Of a stretch of DNA of 64,000 bases, positions 41,651 through 56,560 are shown in pieces (positions within the stretch are counted from its first letter, which is position 1; each line of letters opens with the position of its first letter). Origin of the DNA: Cordylochernes scorpioides. Its lineage: Eukaryota; Arthropoda; Arachnida; Pseudoscorpiones; Chernetidae. The notes beneath the pieces were generated by a model. The model saw only the letters and a list, made by a program, of their open reading frames with translations, was not told where the DNA came from and ran no database searches. The stretch is from contig CP092871.1 in the NCBI GenBank assembly GCA_030710605.1, forward strand, positions 69,767,857 through 69,831,856. The letters run 5' to 3'. Made by a program: the position numbers and the translations under genes.

Positions 41651-44600
41651 AATATATTCTTGTAGGAAAAAAAAAACGTGCATCCTTGTAGGCATACAAC
41701 TCGAGACAATCTGTGAAGTTTATGGAGCTAATTCTCTTCTCTATATGACTGGCACAATCATCTCTCCTTATAAAAAATATATTGTAAACTTTGACGCAGG
41801 AGGTTGGAAACTTCTTCAGCATCTAGGATAAAATAAACCTTGTAGAAACAAACATGTGCATCCTCGTAGGCATACAACTCGAGACAATCTGTGAAGTTTA
41901 TTGAGCTAATTCTCTTCACTATATGACTGGTACAATCATCTCTCCTTATAAAAAATATATTGTAAACTTTGACGCAGGAGGTTGGAAACTTCTTCAGCAT
42001 CTAGGATAAAATAAACCTTGTAGAAACAAACATGTGCATCCTCGTAGGCATACAACTCGAGACAATCTGTGAAGTTTATTGAGCTAATTCTCTTCACTAT
42101 ATGACTGGCACAATCATCTCTCCTTAAAAAATATATTGTAAACTTTGACGCAGGAGGTTGGAAACTTCTTCAGCATCTAGGATAAAATAAACCTTGTAGA
42201 AACAAACACGTGCATCCTTGTAAACTTACAACTCGAGACAATCTGTGAAGTCTATGGAGCTAATTCTCTTCTCTATATGACTGGCACAATCATCTCTCCC
42301 TATAAAAACATATAGTCAATTTTGACGCCGGTGGTTGGAAACCTCTTCAGCATCTAGGATAAAATAAACCTTGTAGAAACAAACATGTGCATCCTTGTAG
42401 GCATACAACTCGAGACAATCTGTGAAGTTTATGGAGCTAATTCTCTTCACTATATGACTGGCACAATCATCTCTCCTTATAAAAAATATATTGTAAACTT
42501 TGACGCAGGAGGGTGGAAACTTCTTCAGCATCTAGGATAAAATAAACCTTGTAAAAACAAACACGTGCATCCTTGTAGACTTACAACTCGAGACAATCTG
42601 TGAAGTTTATGGAGCTAATTCTCTTCTCTATATGACTGGCACAATCATCTCTCCTTATAAAAACATATAGTGAATTTTGACGCCGGTGGTTGGAAACCTC
42701 TTCAGCATCTATGATAAAATAAACCTTGTAGAAACAAACACGTGTATCCTTGTAGGCATACAACTCGAGACAATCTGTGAAGTTTATGGAGCTAATTCTC
42801 TTCTCTATAAGACTGGCATAATCATCTCTCCTTATAAAAAATATTTTGTAAACTTTGACGCAGGAGGTTGGAAACTTCTTCAGAATCTAGGGTAAAATAA
42901 ACCTCGTAGAAACAAACACGTGTATCCTTGTAGACTTACAACTCGAGACAATCTGTGAAGTTTATGGAGCTAATTCGCTTCTCTATATGACTGGCACAAT
43001 CATCTCTCCCTATAAAAAATATATTGTAAATTTTGACGCAGGAGGGTGGAAACCTCTTCAGCATCTAGAATAAAATAAACCTTGTAGAAACAAAACGTGC
43101 ATCTTGTGGGCATACAACTCGAGACAATCTGTGAAGACTATGGAGCTAATTCTCTTTCTATATGACTGGCACAATCATCTCTCCCTATAAAAACATATAG
43201 TCAATTTTGACGCCGGTGGATGGAAACTTCTTCAGCATCTAGGATAAAATAAACTTTGTAAAAACAAACACGTGCATCCTTGTAGGCATACAACTCGAGA
43301 CAATCTGTGAAGTCTATGGAGCTAATTCTCTTCTCTATATGACTGGCACAATCATCTTTATCTATAAAAACATATAGTCAACTTTGACGCAGGAGGTTGG
43401 AAACTTCTTGAGCATCTAGAATAAAATGAACCTTGTAGAAACAAACACGTGCCTCCTTTTAGGCATATAACTCGAGACAATCTGTGAAGTTTATGGAGCT
43501 AATTCTCTTCTCTATAAGACTGGCACAATCATCTCTCCTTATAAAAAATATATTGTAAACTTTGACGCAGGAGGTTGGAAACTTCTTCAGAATCTAGGAT
43601 AAAATAAACCTCGTAGAAACAAACACGTGCATCCTTGTAGACTTACAACTCGAGACAATTTGTGAAGTCTATGGAGCTAATTCTCTTCTCTATATGACTG
43701 GCACAATCATCTTTATCTATAAAAACATATAGTCAACTTTAACGCAGGAGGTTGGAAACTTCTTGAGCATCTAGAATAAAATGAACCTTGTAGAAACAAA
43801 CACGTGCCTCCTTTTAGGCATATAACTCGAGACAATCTGTGAAGTTTATGGAGCTAATTCTCTTCTCTATAAGACTGGCACAATCATCTCTCCTTATAAA
43901 AAATATATTGTAAACTTTGACGCAGGAGGTTGGAAACTTCTTCAGAATCTAGGATAAAATAAACCTCGGAAAAACAAACACGTGCATCCTTGTAGACTTA
44001 CAACTCGAGACAATTTGTGAAGTTTATGGAGCTAATTCTCTTCTCTATAAGACTGGCACAATCATCTCTCCTTATAAAAAATATATTGTAAACTTTGACG
44101 CAGGAGGTTGGAAACTTCTTCAGAATCTAGGATAAAATGAACCTCGTAGAAACAAACACGTGTATCCTTGTAGACTTACAACTCGAGACAATCTGTGAAA
44201 TTTATGGAGCTATTTCTCTTCTCTATAAGAGTGGAACAATCATCTCTCCTTTTAAAAAATATATTGTAAACTTCGACGCAGGAGGGTGGAAACCTCTTCA
44301 GCATTTAGGATAAAATAAACCTTGGAGAAACAAAAACGTGCATCCTTGTAAGCATACAACTCGAGACAATCTGTGAAGAATTTGGAGCTAATTCTCTTCT
44401 CTATATGACTAGAACAATCATCTATCTCTATAAAAACATATAGTCAACTTTGACGCCGGTGGATGGAAACTTCTTCAGCATCTAGAATAAAATAAACCTT
44501 GTAGAAACAAACACGTGCATCCTTGAAGGCATACAACTCGAGACAATCTGTGAAGTTTATGGACTAATTCTCTTCTCTATATGACTGTCACAATCATCTA

Positions 44601-45377
44601 TCTCTATAAAAACATATAGTCAACTTTGACGCCGGTGGATGGAAACCTCTTCAGCATCTAGGATAAAATAAACCTTGTAGATACAAACACGTGAATCCTT
44701 GTAGACATACAACTCGAGACAATCTGTGAGGTTTATGGAGCTAATTCTCTTCTCTATATGACTGGCACAATCATCTCTCCCTATAAAAAAATATATTGTA
44801 AACTTTGACGCAGGAGGTTGGAAACTTCTTCAGCATTTAAGATAAAATAAACCTTGTAGAAACAAACACGTGCATCCTTGTAGGCATATAACTCGAGACA
44901 ATCTGTGAAGTTTATGGAGCTAATTCGCTTCTCTATATGACTGGCACAATCATCTCTCCCTATAAAAAATATATTGTAAACTTTGACGCAGGAGGTTGGA
45001 AACTTCTTCAGCATCTAGGATAAAATAAACCTTGTAGAAACAAACACGTGCATCCTTGTAGGCATACAACTAGAGACAATCTGTGAAGTTTATGGAGCTA
45101 ATTCTCTTCTCTATATGACTGGCAAAATCATCTCTCTCTATAAAAACATATAGTCAATTTTAACGCCGGTGGTTGGAAACTTCTTCAGCATCTAGAATAA
45201 AATGAACCTTGTAGAAACAAACACCTGTATTCTTGTAGGCATATAACTCGAGACAATCTGTGAAGTTTATGGAGCTAATTCTCTTCTCTATATGACTGGC
45301 ACAATCATCTCTCTCTATAAAAACATATAGTCAACTTTTACGCAGGAGGTTGGAAACTTCTTCAGCATCTAGGATAA
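41651..45377. repeat. Satellite higher-order repeat, 21-monomer unit
   Basis: Delimited by successive AATATATTCTTGTAGG marker monomers 3,727 bp apart (21 x 177.5). The order of monomer variants is the same as in 50703-54429. Confidence 0.85.
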
Positions 45378-47864
45378 AATATATTCTTGTAGGAAAAAAA
45401 AAACGTGCATCCTTGTAGGCATACAACTCGAGACAATCTGTGAAGTTTATGGAGCTAATTCTCTTCTCTATATGACTGGCACAATCATCTCTCCTTATAA
45501 AAAATATATTGTAAACTTTGACGCAGGAGGTTGGAAACTTCTTCAGCATCTAGGATAAAATAAACCTTGTAGAAACAAACATGTGCATCCTCGTAGGCAT
45601 ACAACTCGAGACAATCTGTGAAGTTTATTGAGCTAATTCTCTTCACTATATGACTGGTACAATCATCTCTCCTTATAAAAAATATATTGTAAACTTTGAC
45701 GCAGGAGGTTGGAAACTTCTTCAGCATCTAGGATAAAATAAACCTTGTAGAAACAAACATGTGCATCCTCGTAGGCATACAACTCGAGACAATCTGTGAA
45801 GTTTATTGAGCTAATTCTCTTCACTATATGACTGGCACAATCATCTCTCCTTAAAAAATATATTGTAAACTTTGACGCAGGAGGTTGGAAACTTCTTCAG
45901 CATCTAGGATAAAATAAACCTTGTAGAAACAAACACGTGCATCCTTGTAAACTTACAACTCGAGACAATCTGTGAAGTCCATGGAGCTAATTCTCTTCTC
46001 TATATGACTGGCACAATCATCTTTATCTATAAAAACATATAGTCAACTTTGACGCAGGAGGTTGGAAACTTCTTGAGCATCTAGAATAAAATGAACCTTG
46101 TAGAAACAAACACGTGCCTCCTTTTAGGCATATAACTCGAGACAATCTGTGAAGTTTATGGAGCTAATTCTCTTCTCTATAAGACTGGCACAATCATCTC
46201 TCCTTATAAAAAATATATTGTAAACTTTGACGCAGGAGGTTGGAAACTTCTTCAGAATCTAGGATAAAATAAACCTCGTAGAAACAAACACGTGCATCCT
46301 TGTAGACTTACAACTCGAGACAATTTGTGAAGTCTATGGAGATAATTCTCTTCTCTATATGACTGGCACAATCATCTTTATCTATAAAAACATATAGTCA
46401 ACTTTGACGCAGGAGGTTGGAAACTTCTTGAGCATCTAGAATAAAATGAACCTTGTAGAAACAAACACGTGCCTCCTTTTAGGCATATAACTCGAGACAA
46501 TCTGTGAAGTTTATGGAGCTAATTCTCTTCTCTATAAGACTGGCACAATCATCTCTCCTTATAAAAAATATATTGTAAACTTTGACGCAGGAGGTTGGAA
46601 ACTTCTTCAGAATCTAGGATAAAATAAACCTCGTAGAAACAAACACGTGTATCCTTGTAGACTTACAACTCGAGACAATCTGTGAAATTTTTGGAGCTAT
46701 TTCTCTTCTCTATAAGAGTGGAACAATCATCTCTCCTTTTAAAAAATATATTGTAAACTTCGACGCAGGAGGGTGGAAACCTCTTCAGCATTTAGGATAA
46801 AATAAACCTTGGAGAAACAAACACGTGCATCCTTGTAAGCATACAACTCGAGACAATCTGTGAAGAATTTGGAGCTAATTCTTTTCTCTATATGACTAGA
46901 ACAATCATCTATCTCTATAAAAACATATAGTCAACTTTGACGCCGGTGGATGGAAACTTCTTCAGCATCTAGAATAAAATAAACCTTGTAGAAACAAACA
47001 CGTGCATCCTTGAAGGCATACAACTCGAGACAATCTGTGAAGTTTATGGACTAATTCTCTTCTCTATATGACTGTCACAATCATCTATCTCTATAAAAAC
47101 ATATAGTCAACTTTGACGCCGGTGGATGGAAACCTCTTCAGCATCTAGGATAAAATAAACCTTGTAGAAACAAACACGTGCATCCTTGTAGACATACAAC
47201 TCGAGACAATCTGTGAGGTTTATGGAGCTAATTCTCTTCTCTATATGACTGGCACAATCATCTCTCCCTATAAAAAAATATATTGTAAACTTTGACGCAG
47301 GATGTTGGAAACTTCTTCAGCATTTAAGATAAAATAAACCTTGTAGAAACAAACACGTGCATCCTTGTAGGCATATAACTCGAGACAATCTGTGAAGTTT
47401 ATGGAGCTAATTTGCTTCTCTATATGACTGGCACAATCATCTCTCCCTATAAAAAATATATTGTAAACTTTGACGCAGGAGGTTGGAAACTTCTTCAGCA
47501 TCTAGGATAAAATAAACCTTGTAGAAACAAACACGTGCATCCTTGTAGGCATACAACTAGAGACAATCTGTGAAGTTTATGGAGCTAATTCTCTTCTCTA
47601 TATGACTGGCAAAATCATCTCTCTCTATAAAAACATATAGTCAATTTTAACGCCGGTGGTTGGAAACTTCTTCAGCATCTAGAATAAAATGAACCTTGTA
47701 GAAACAAACACCTGTATCCTTGTAGGCATATAACTCGAGACAATCTGTGAAGTTTATGGAGCTAATTCTCTTCTCTATATGACTGGCACAATCATCTCTC
47801 TCTATAAAAACATATAGTCAACTTTTACGCAGGAGGTTGGAAACTTCTTCAGCATCTAGGATAA
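45378..47864. repeat. Satellite higher-order repeat, 14-monomer derivative
   Basis: 2,487 bp between markers. It follows the 21-mer order but jumps near 45,960-46,020, omitting seven monomers (those corresponding to 42,240-43,480). The junction and everything to the next marker match 39,760-41,650. Confidence 0.8.
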
Positions 47865-50702
47865 AATATATTCTTGTAGGAAAAAAAACGTGCATCCTTG
47901 TAGGCATACAACTCGAGACAATCTGTGAAGTTTATGGAGCTAATTCTCTTCTCTATATGACTGGCACAATCATCTCTCCTTATAAAAAATATATTGTAAA
48001 CTTTGACGCAGGAGGTTGGAAACTTCTTCAGCATCTAGGATAAAATAAACCTTGTAGAAACAAACATGTGCATCCTCGTAGGCATACAACTCGAGACAAT
48101 CTGTGAAGTTTATTGAGCTAATTCTCTTCACTATATGACTGGTACAATCATCTCTCCTTATAAAAAATATATTGTAAACTTTGACGCAGGAGGTTGGAAA
48201 CTTCTTCAGCATCTAGGATAAAATAAACCTTGTAGAAACAAACATGTGCATCCTCGTAGGCATACAACTCGAGACAATCTGTGAAGTTTATTGAGCTAAT
48301 TCTCTTCACTATATGACTGGCACAATCATCTCTCCTTAAAAAATATATTGTAAACTTTGACGCAGGAGGTTGGAAACTTCTTCAGCATCTAGGATAAAAT
48401 AAACCTTGTAGAAACAAACACGTGCATCCTTGTAAACTTACAACTCGAGACAATCTGTGAAGTCTATGGAGCTAATTCTCTTCTCTATATGACTGGCACA
48501 ATCATCTCTCCCTATAAAAACATATAGTCAATTTTGACGCCGGTGGTTGGAAACCTCTTCAGCATCTAGGATAAAATAAACCTTGTAGAAACAAACATGT
48601 GCATCCTTGTAGGCATACAACTCGAGACAATCTGTGAAGTTTATGGAGCTAATTCTCTTCACTATATGACTGGCACAATCATCTCTCCTTATAAAAAATA
48701 TATTGTAAACTTTGACGCAGGAGGGTGGAAACTTCTTCAGCATCTAGGATAAAATAAACCTTGTAAAAACAAACACGTGCATCCTTGTAGACTTACAACT
48801 CGAGACAATCTGTGAAGTTTATGGAGCTAATTCTCTTCTCTATATGACTGGCACAATCATCTCTCCTTATAAAAACATATAGTCAATTTTGACGCCGGTG
48901 GTTGGAAACCTCTTCAGCATCTATGATAAAATAAACCTTGTAGAAACAAACACGTGTATCCTTGTAGGCATACAACTCGAGACAATCTGTGAAGTTTATG
49001 GAGCTAATTCTCTTCTCTATAAGACTGGCATAATCATCTCTCCTTATAAAAAATATTTTGTAAACTTTGACGCAGGAGGTTGGAAACTTCTTCAGAATCT
49101 AGGGTAAAATAAACCTCGTAGAAACAAACACGTGTATCCTTGTAGACTTACAACTCGAGACAATCTGTGAAGTTTATGGAGCTAATTCGCTTCTCTATAT
49201 GACTGGCACAATCATCTCTCCCTATAAAAAATATATTGTAAATTTTGACGCAGGAGGGTGGAAACCTCTTCAGCATCTAGAATAAAATAAACCTTGTAGA
49301 AACAAAACGTGCATCTTGTGGGCATACAACTCGAGACAATCTGTGAAGACTATGGAGCTAATTCTCTTTTCTATATGACTGGCACAATCATCTCTCCCTA
49401 TAAAAACATATAGTCAATTTTGACGCCGGTGGATGGAAACTTCTTCAGCATCTAGGATAAAATAAACTTTGTAAAAACAAACACGTGCATCCTTGTAGGC
49501 ATACAACTCGAGACAATCTGTGAAGTCTATGGAGCTAATTCTCTTCTCTATATGACTGGCACAATCATCTTTATCTATAAAAACATATAGTCAACTTTGA
49601 CGCAGGAGGTTGGAAACTTCTTGAGCATCTAGAATAAAATGAACCTTGTAGAAACAAACACGTGCCTCCTTTTAGGCATATAACTCGAGACAATCTGTGA
49701 AGTTTATGGAGCTAATTCTCTTCTCTATAAGACTGGCACAATCATCTCTCCTTATAAAAAATATATTGTAAACTTTGACGCAGGAGGTTGGAAACTTCTT
49801 CAGAATCTAGGATAAAATAAACCTCGTAGAAACAAACACGTGCATCCTTGTAGACTTACAACTCGAGACAATTTGTGAAGTCTATGGAGCTAATTCTCTT
49901 CTCTATATGACTGGCACAATCATCTTTATCTATAAAAACATATAGTCAACTTTGACGCAGGAGGTTGGAACTTCTTGAGCATCTAGAATAAAATGAACCT
50001 TGTAGAAACAAACACGTGCCTCCTTTTAGGCATATAACTCGAGACAATCTGTGAAGTTTATGGAGCTAATTCTCTTCTCTATAAGACTGGCACAATCATC
50101 TCTCCTTATAAAAAATATATTGTAAACTTTGACGCAGGAGGTTGGAAACTTCTTCAGAATCTAGGATAAAATAAACCTCGTAGAAACAAACACGTGCATC
50201 CTTGTAGACTTACAACTCGAGACAATTTGTGAAGTTTATGGAGCTAATTCTCTTCTCTATAAGACTGGCACAATCATCTCTCCTTATAAAAAATATATTG
50301 TAAACTTTGACGCAGGAGGTTGGAAACTTCTTCAGAATCTAGGATAAAATAAACCTCGTAGAAACAAACACGTGTATCCTTGTAGACTTACAACTCGAGA
50401 CAATCTGTGAAATTTATGGAGCTATTTCTCTTCTCTATAAGAGTGGAACAATCATCTCTCCTTTTAAAAAATATATTGTAAACTTCGACGCAGGAGGGTG
50501 GAAACCTCTTCAGCATTTAGGATAAAATAAACCTTGGAGAAACAAAAACGTGCATCCTTGTAAGCATACAACTCGAGACAATCTGTGAAGAATTTGGAGC
50601 TAATTCTCTTCTCTATATGACTAGAACAATCATCTATCTCTATAAAAACATATAGTCAACTTTTACGCAGGAGGTTGGAAACTTCTTCAGCATCTAGGAT
50701 AA
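47865..50702. repeat. Satellite higher-order repeat, 16-monomer derivative
   Basis: 2,838 bp between markers. It omits five monomers at its end: the jump lies near 50,640-50,665, where a CTATCTCTATAAAAAC monomer runs directly into one with TCAACTTTTACGCAGG. Confidence 0.8.
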
Positions 50703-53700
50703 AATATATTCTTGTAGGAAAAAAAAACGTGCATCCTTGTAGGCATACAACTCGAGACAATCTGTGAAGTTTATGGAGCTAATTCTCTTCTCTATATGAC
50801 TGGCACAATCATCTCTCCTTATAAAAAATATATTGTAAACTTTGACGCAGGAGGTTGGAAACTTCTTCAGCATCTAGGATAAAATAAACCTTGTAGAAAC
50901 AAACATGTGCATCCTCGTAGGCATACAACTCGAGACAATCTGTGAAGTTTATTGAGCTAATTCTCTTCACTATATGACTGGTACAATCATCTCTCCTTAT
51001 AAAAAATATATTGTAAACTTTGACGCAGGAGGTTGGAAACTTCTTCAGCATCTAGGATAAAATAAACCTTGTAGAAACAAACATGTGCATCCTCGTAGGC
51101 ATACAACTCGAGACAATCTGTGAAGTTTATTGAGCTAATTCTCTTCACTATATGACTGGCACAATCATCTCTCCTTAAAAAATATATTGTAAACTTTGAC
51201 GCAGGAGGTTGGAAACTTCTTCAGCATCTAGGATAAAATAAACCTTGTAGAAACAAACACGTGCATCCTTGTAAACTTACAACTCGAGACAATCTGTGAA
51301 GTCTATGGAGCTAATTCTCTTCTCTATATGACTGGCACAATCATCTCTCCCTATAAAAACATATAGTCAATTTTGACGCCGGTGGTTGGAAACCTCTTCA
51401 GCATCTAGGATAAAATAAACCTTGTAGAAACAAACATGTGCATCCTTGTAGGCATACAACTCGAGACAATCTGTGAAATTTATGGAGCTAATTCTCTTCA
51501 CTATATGACTGGCACAATCATCTCTCCTTATAAAAAATATATTGTAAACTTTGACGCAGGAGGGTGGAAACTTCTTCAGCATCTAGGATAAAATAAACCT
51601 TGTAAAAACAAACACGTGCATCCTTGTAGACTTACAACTCGAGACAATCTGTGAAGTTTATGGAGCTAATTCTCTTCTCTATATGACTGGCACAATCATC
51701 TCTCCTTATAAAAACATATAGTCAATTTTGACGCCGGTGGTTGGAAACCTCTTCAGCATCTATGATAAAATAAACCTTGTAGAAACAAACACGTGTATCC
51801 TTGTAGGCATACAACTCGAGACAATCTGTGAAGTTTATGGAGCTAATTCTCTTCTCTATAAGACTGGCATAATCATCTCTCCTTATAAAAAATATTTTGT
51901 AAACTTTGACGCAGGAGGTTGGAAACTTCTTCAGAATCTAGGGTAAAATAAACCTCGTAGAAACAAACACGTGTATCCTTGTAGACTTACAACTCGAGAC
52001 AATCTGTGAAGTTTATGGAGCTAATTCGCTTCTCTATATGACTGGCACAATCATCTCTCCCTATAAAAAATATATTGTAAATTTTGACGCAGGAGGGTGG
52101 AAACCTCTTCAGCATCTAGAATAAAATAAACCTTGTAGAAACAAAACGTGCATCTTGTGGGCATACAACTCGAGACAATCTGTGAAGACTATGGAGCTAA
52201 TTCTCTTTTCTATATGACTGGCACAATCATCTCTCCCTATAAAAACATATAGTCAATTTTGACGCCGGTGGATGGAAACTTCTTCAGCATCTAGGATAAA
52301 ATAAACTTTGTAAAAACAAACACGTGCATCCTTGTAGGCATACAACTCGAGACAATCTGTGAAGTCTATGGAGCTAATTCTCTTCTCTATATGACTGGCA
52401 CAATCATCTTTATCTATAAAAACATATAGTCAACTTTGACGCAGGAGGTTGGAAACTTCTTGAGCATCTAGAATAAAATGAACCTTGTAGAAACAAACAC
52501 GTGCCTCCTTTTAGGCATATACCTCGAGACAATCTGTGAAGTTTATGGAGCTAATTCTCTTCTCTATAAGACTGGCACAATCATCTCTCCTTATAAAAAA
52601 TATATTGTAAACTTTGACGCAGGAGGTTGGAAACTTCTTCAGAATCTAGGATAAAATAAACCTCGTAGAAACAAACACGTGCATCCTTGTAGACTTACAA
52701 CTCGAGACAATTTGTGAAGTCTATGGAGCTAATTCTCTTCTCTATATGACTGGCACAATCATCTTTATCTATAAAAACATATAGTCAACTTTGACGCAGG
52801 AGGTTGGAAACTTCTTGAGCATCTAGAATAAAATGAACCTTGTAGAAACAAACACGTGCCTCCTTTTAGGCATATAACTCGAGACAATCTGTGAAGTTTA
52901 TGGAGCTAATTCTCTTCTCTATAAGACTGGCACAATCATCTCTCCTTATAAAAAATATATTGTAAACTTTGACGCAGGAGGTTGGAAACTTCTTCAGAAT
53001 CTAGGATAAAATAAACCTCGTAGAAACAAACACGTGCATCCTTGTAGACTTACAACTCGAGACAATTTGTGAAGTTTATGGAGCTAATTCTCTTCTCTAT
53101 AAGACTGGCACAATCATCTCTCCTTATAAAAAATATATTGTAAACTTTGACGCAGGAGGTTGGAAACTTCTTCAGAATCTAGGATAAAATAAACCTCGTA
53201 GAAACAAACACGTGTATCCTTGTAGACTTACAACTCGAGACAATCTGTGAAATTTATGGAGCTATTTCTCTTCTCTATAAGAGTGGAACAATCATCTCTC
53301 CTTTTAAAAAATATATTGTAAACTTCGACGCAGGAGGGTGGAAACCTCTTCAGCATTTAGGATAAAATAAACCTTGGAGAAACAAAAACGTGCATCCTTG
53401 TAAGCATACAACTCGAGACAATCTGTGAAGAATTTGGAGCTAATTCTCTTCTCTATATGACTAGAACAATCATCTATCTCTATAAAAACATATAGTCAAC
53501 TTTGACGCCGGTGGATGGAAACTTCTTCAGCATCTAGAATAAAATAAACCTTGTAGAAACAAACACGTGCATCCTTAAAGGCATACAACTCGAGACAATC
53601 TGTGAAGTTTATGGACTAATTCTCTTCTCTATATGACTGTCACAATCATCTATCTCTATAAAAACATATAGTCAACTTTGACGCCGGTGGATGGAAACCT

Positions 53701-54429
53701 CTTCAGCATCTAGGATAAAATAAACCTTTTAGAAACAAACACGTGAATCCTTGTAGACATACAACTCGAGACAATCTGTGAGGTTTATGGAGCTAATTCT
53801 CTTCTCTATATGACTGGCACAATCATCTCTCCCTATAAAAAAATATATTGTAAACTTTGACGCAGGAGGTTGGAAACTTCTTCAGCATTTAAGATAAAAT
53901 AAACCTTGTAGAAACAAACACGTGCATCCTTGTAGGCATATAACTCGAGACAATCTGTGAAGTTTATGGAGCTAATTCGCTTCTCTATATGACTGGCACA
54001 ATCATCTCTCCCTATAAAAAATATATTGTAAACTTTGACGCAGGAGGTTGGAAACTTCTTCAGCATCTAGGATAAAATAAACCTTGTAGAAACAAACACG
54101 TGCATCCTTGTAGGCATACAACTAGAGACAATCTGTGAAGTTTATGGAGCTAATTCTCTTCTCTATATGACTGGCAAAATCATCTCTCTCTATAAAAACA
54201 TATAGTCAATTTTAACGCCGGTGGTTGGAAACTTCTTCAGCATCTAGAATAAAATGAACCTTGTAGAAACAAACACCTGTATCCTTGTAGGCATATAACT
54301 CGAGACAATCTGTGAAGTTTATGGAGCTAATTCTCTTCTCTATATGACTGGCACAATCATCTCTCTCTATAAAAACATATAGTCAACTTTTACGCAGGAG
54401 GTTGGAAACTTCTTCAGCATCTAGGATAA
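50703..54429. repeat. Satellite higher-order repeat, second 21-monomer unit
   Basis: 3,727 bp, the same length and variant order as 41651-45377, with only scattered substitutions. Confidence 0.85.
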
Positions 54430-56560
54430 AATATATTCTTGTAGGAAAAAAAAACGTGCATCCTTGTAGGCATACAACTCGAGACAATCTGTGAAGTTTA
54501 TGGAGCTAATTCTCTTCTCTATATGACTGGCACAATCATCTCTCCTTATAAAAAATATATTGTAAACTTTGACGCAGGAGGTTGGAAACTTCTTCAGCAT
54601 CTAGGATAAAATAAACCTTGTAGAAACAAACATGTGCATCCTCGTAGGCATACAACTCGAGACAATCTGTGAAGTTTATTGAGCTAATTCTCTTCACTAT
54701 ATGACTGGTACAATCATTTCTCCTTATAAAAAATATATTGTAAACTTTGACGCAGGAGGTTGGAAACTTCTTCAGCATCTAGGATAAAATAAACCTTGTA
54801 GAAACAAACATGTGCATCCTCGTAGGCATACAACTCGAGACAATCTGTGAAGTTTATTGAGCTAATTCTCTTCACTATATGACTGGCACAATCATCTCTC
54901 CTTAAAAAATATATTGTAAACTTTGACGCAGGAGGTTGGAAACTTCTTCAGCATCTAGGATAAAATAAACCTTGTAGAAACAAACACGTGCATCCTTGTA
55001 AACTTACAACTCGAGACAATCTGTGAAGTCTATGGAGCTAATTCTCTTCTCTATATGACTGGCACAATCATCTCTCCCTATAAAAACATATAGTCAATTT
55101 TGACGCCGGTGGTTGGAAACCTCTTCAGCATCTAGGATAAAATAAACCTTGTAGAAACAAACATGTGCATCCTTGTAGGCATACAACTCGAGACAATCTG
55201 TGAAGTTTATGGAGCTAATTCTCTTCACTATATGACTGGCACAATTATCTCTCCTTATAAAAAATATATTGTAAACTTTGACGCAGGAGGGTGGAAACTT
55301 CTTCAGCATCTAGGATAAAATAAACCTTGTAAAAACAAACACGTGCATCCTTGTAGACTTACAACTCGAGACAATCTGTGAAGTTTATGGAGCTAATTCT
55401 CTTCTCTATATGACTGGCACAATCATCTCTCCTTATAAAAACATATAGTCAATTTTGACGCCGGTGGTTGGAAACCTCTTCAGCATCTATGATAAAATAA
55501 ACCTTGTAGAAACAAACACGTGTATCCTTGTAGGCATACAACTCGAGACAATTTGTGAAGTTTATGGAGCTAATTCTCTTCTCTATAAGACTAGAATAAT
55601 CATCTCTCCTTATAAAAAATATTTTGTAAACTTTGACGCAGGAGGTTGGAAACTTCTTCAGAATCTAGGGTAAAATAAACCTCGTAGAAACAAACACGTG
55701 TATCCTTGTAGACTTACAACTCGAGACAATCTGTGAAATTTATGGAGCTATTTCTCTTCTCTATAAGAGTGGAACAATCATCTCTCCTTTTAAAAAATAT
55801 ATTGTAAACTTCGACGCAGGAGGGTGGAAACCTCTTCAGCATTTAGGATAAAATAAACCTTGGAGAAACAAACACGTGCATCCTTGTAAGCATACAACTC
55901 GAGACAATCTGTGAAGAATTTGGAGCTAATTCTTTTCTCTATATGACTAGAACAATCATCTATCTCTATAAAAACATATAGTCAACTTTGACGCCGGTGG
56001 ATGGAAACTTCTTCAGCATCTAGAATAAAATAAACCTTGTAGAAACAAACACGTGCATCCTTGAAGGCATACAACTCGAGACAATCTGTGAAGTTTATGG
56101 AGCTAATTCGCTTCTCTATATGACTGGCACAATCATCTCTCCCTATAAAAAATATATTGTAAACTTTGACGCAGGAGGTTGGAAACTTCTTCAGCATCTA
56201 GGATAAAATAAACCTTGTAGAAACAAACACGTGTATCCTTGTAGGCATACAACTCGAGACAATCTGTGAAGTTTATGGAGCTAATTCTCTTCTCTATATG
56301 ACTGGCAAAATCATCTCTCTCTATAAAAACATATAGTCAATTTTAACGCCGGTGGTTGGAAACTTCTTCAGCATCTAGAATAAAATGAACCTTGTAGAAA
56401 CAAACACCTGTATTCTTGTAGGCATATAACTCGAGACAATCTGTGAAGTTTATGGAGCTAATTCTCTTCTCTATATGACTGGCACAATCATCTCTCTCTA
56501 TAAAAACATATAGTCAACTTTCACGCAGGAGGTTGGAAACTTCTTCAGCATCTAGGATAA
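54430..56560. repeat. Satellite higher-order repeat, 12-monomer derivative
   Basis: 2,131 bp between markers; two jumps (near 55,690-55,740 and 56,060-56,110) remove nine monomers relative to the 21-mer. It shows more private substitutions than the other units. Confidence 0.75.
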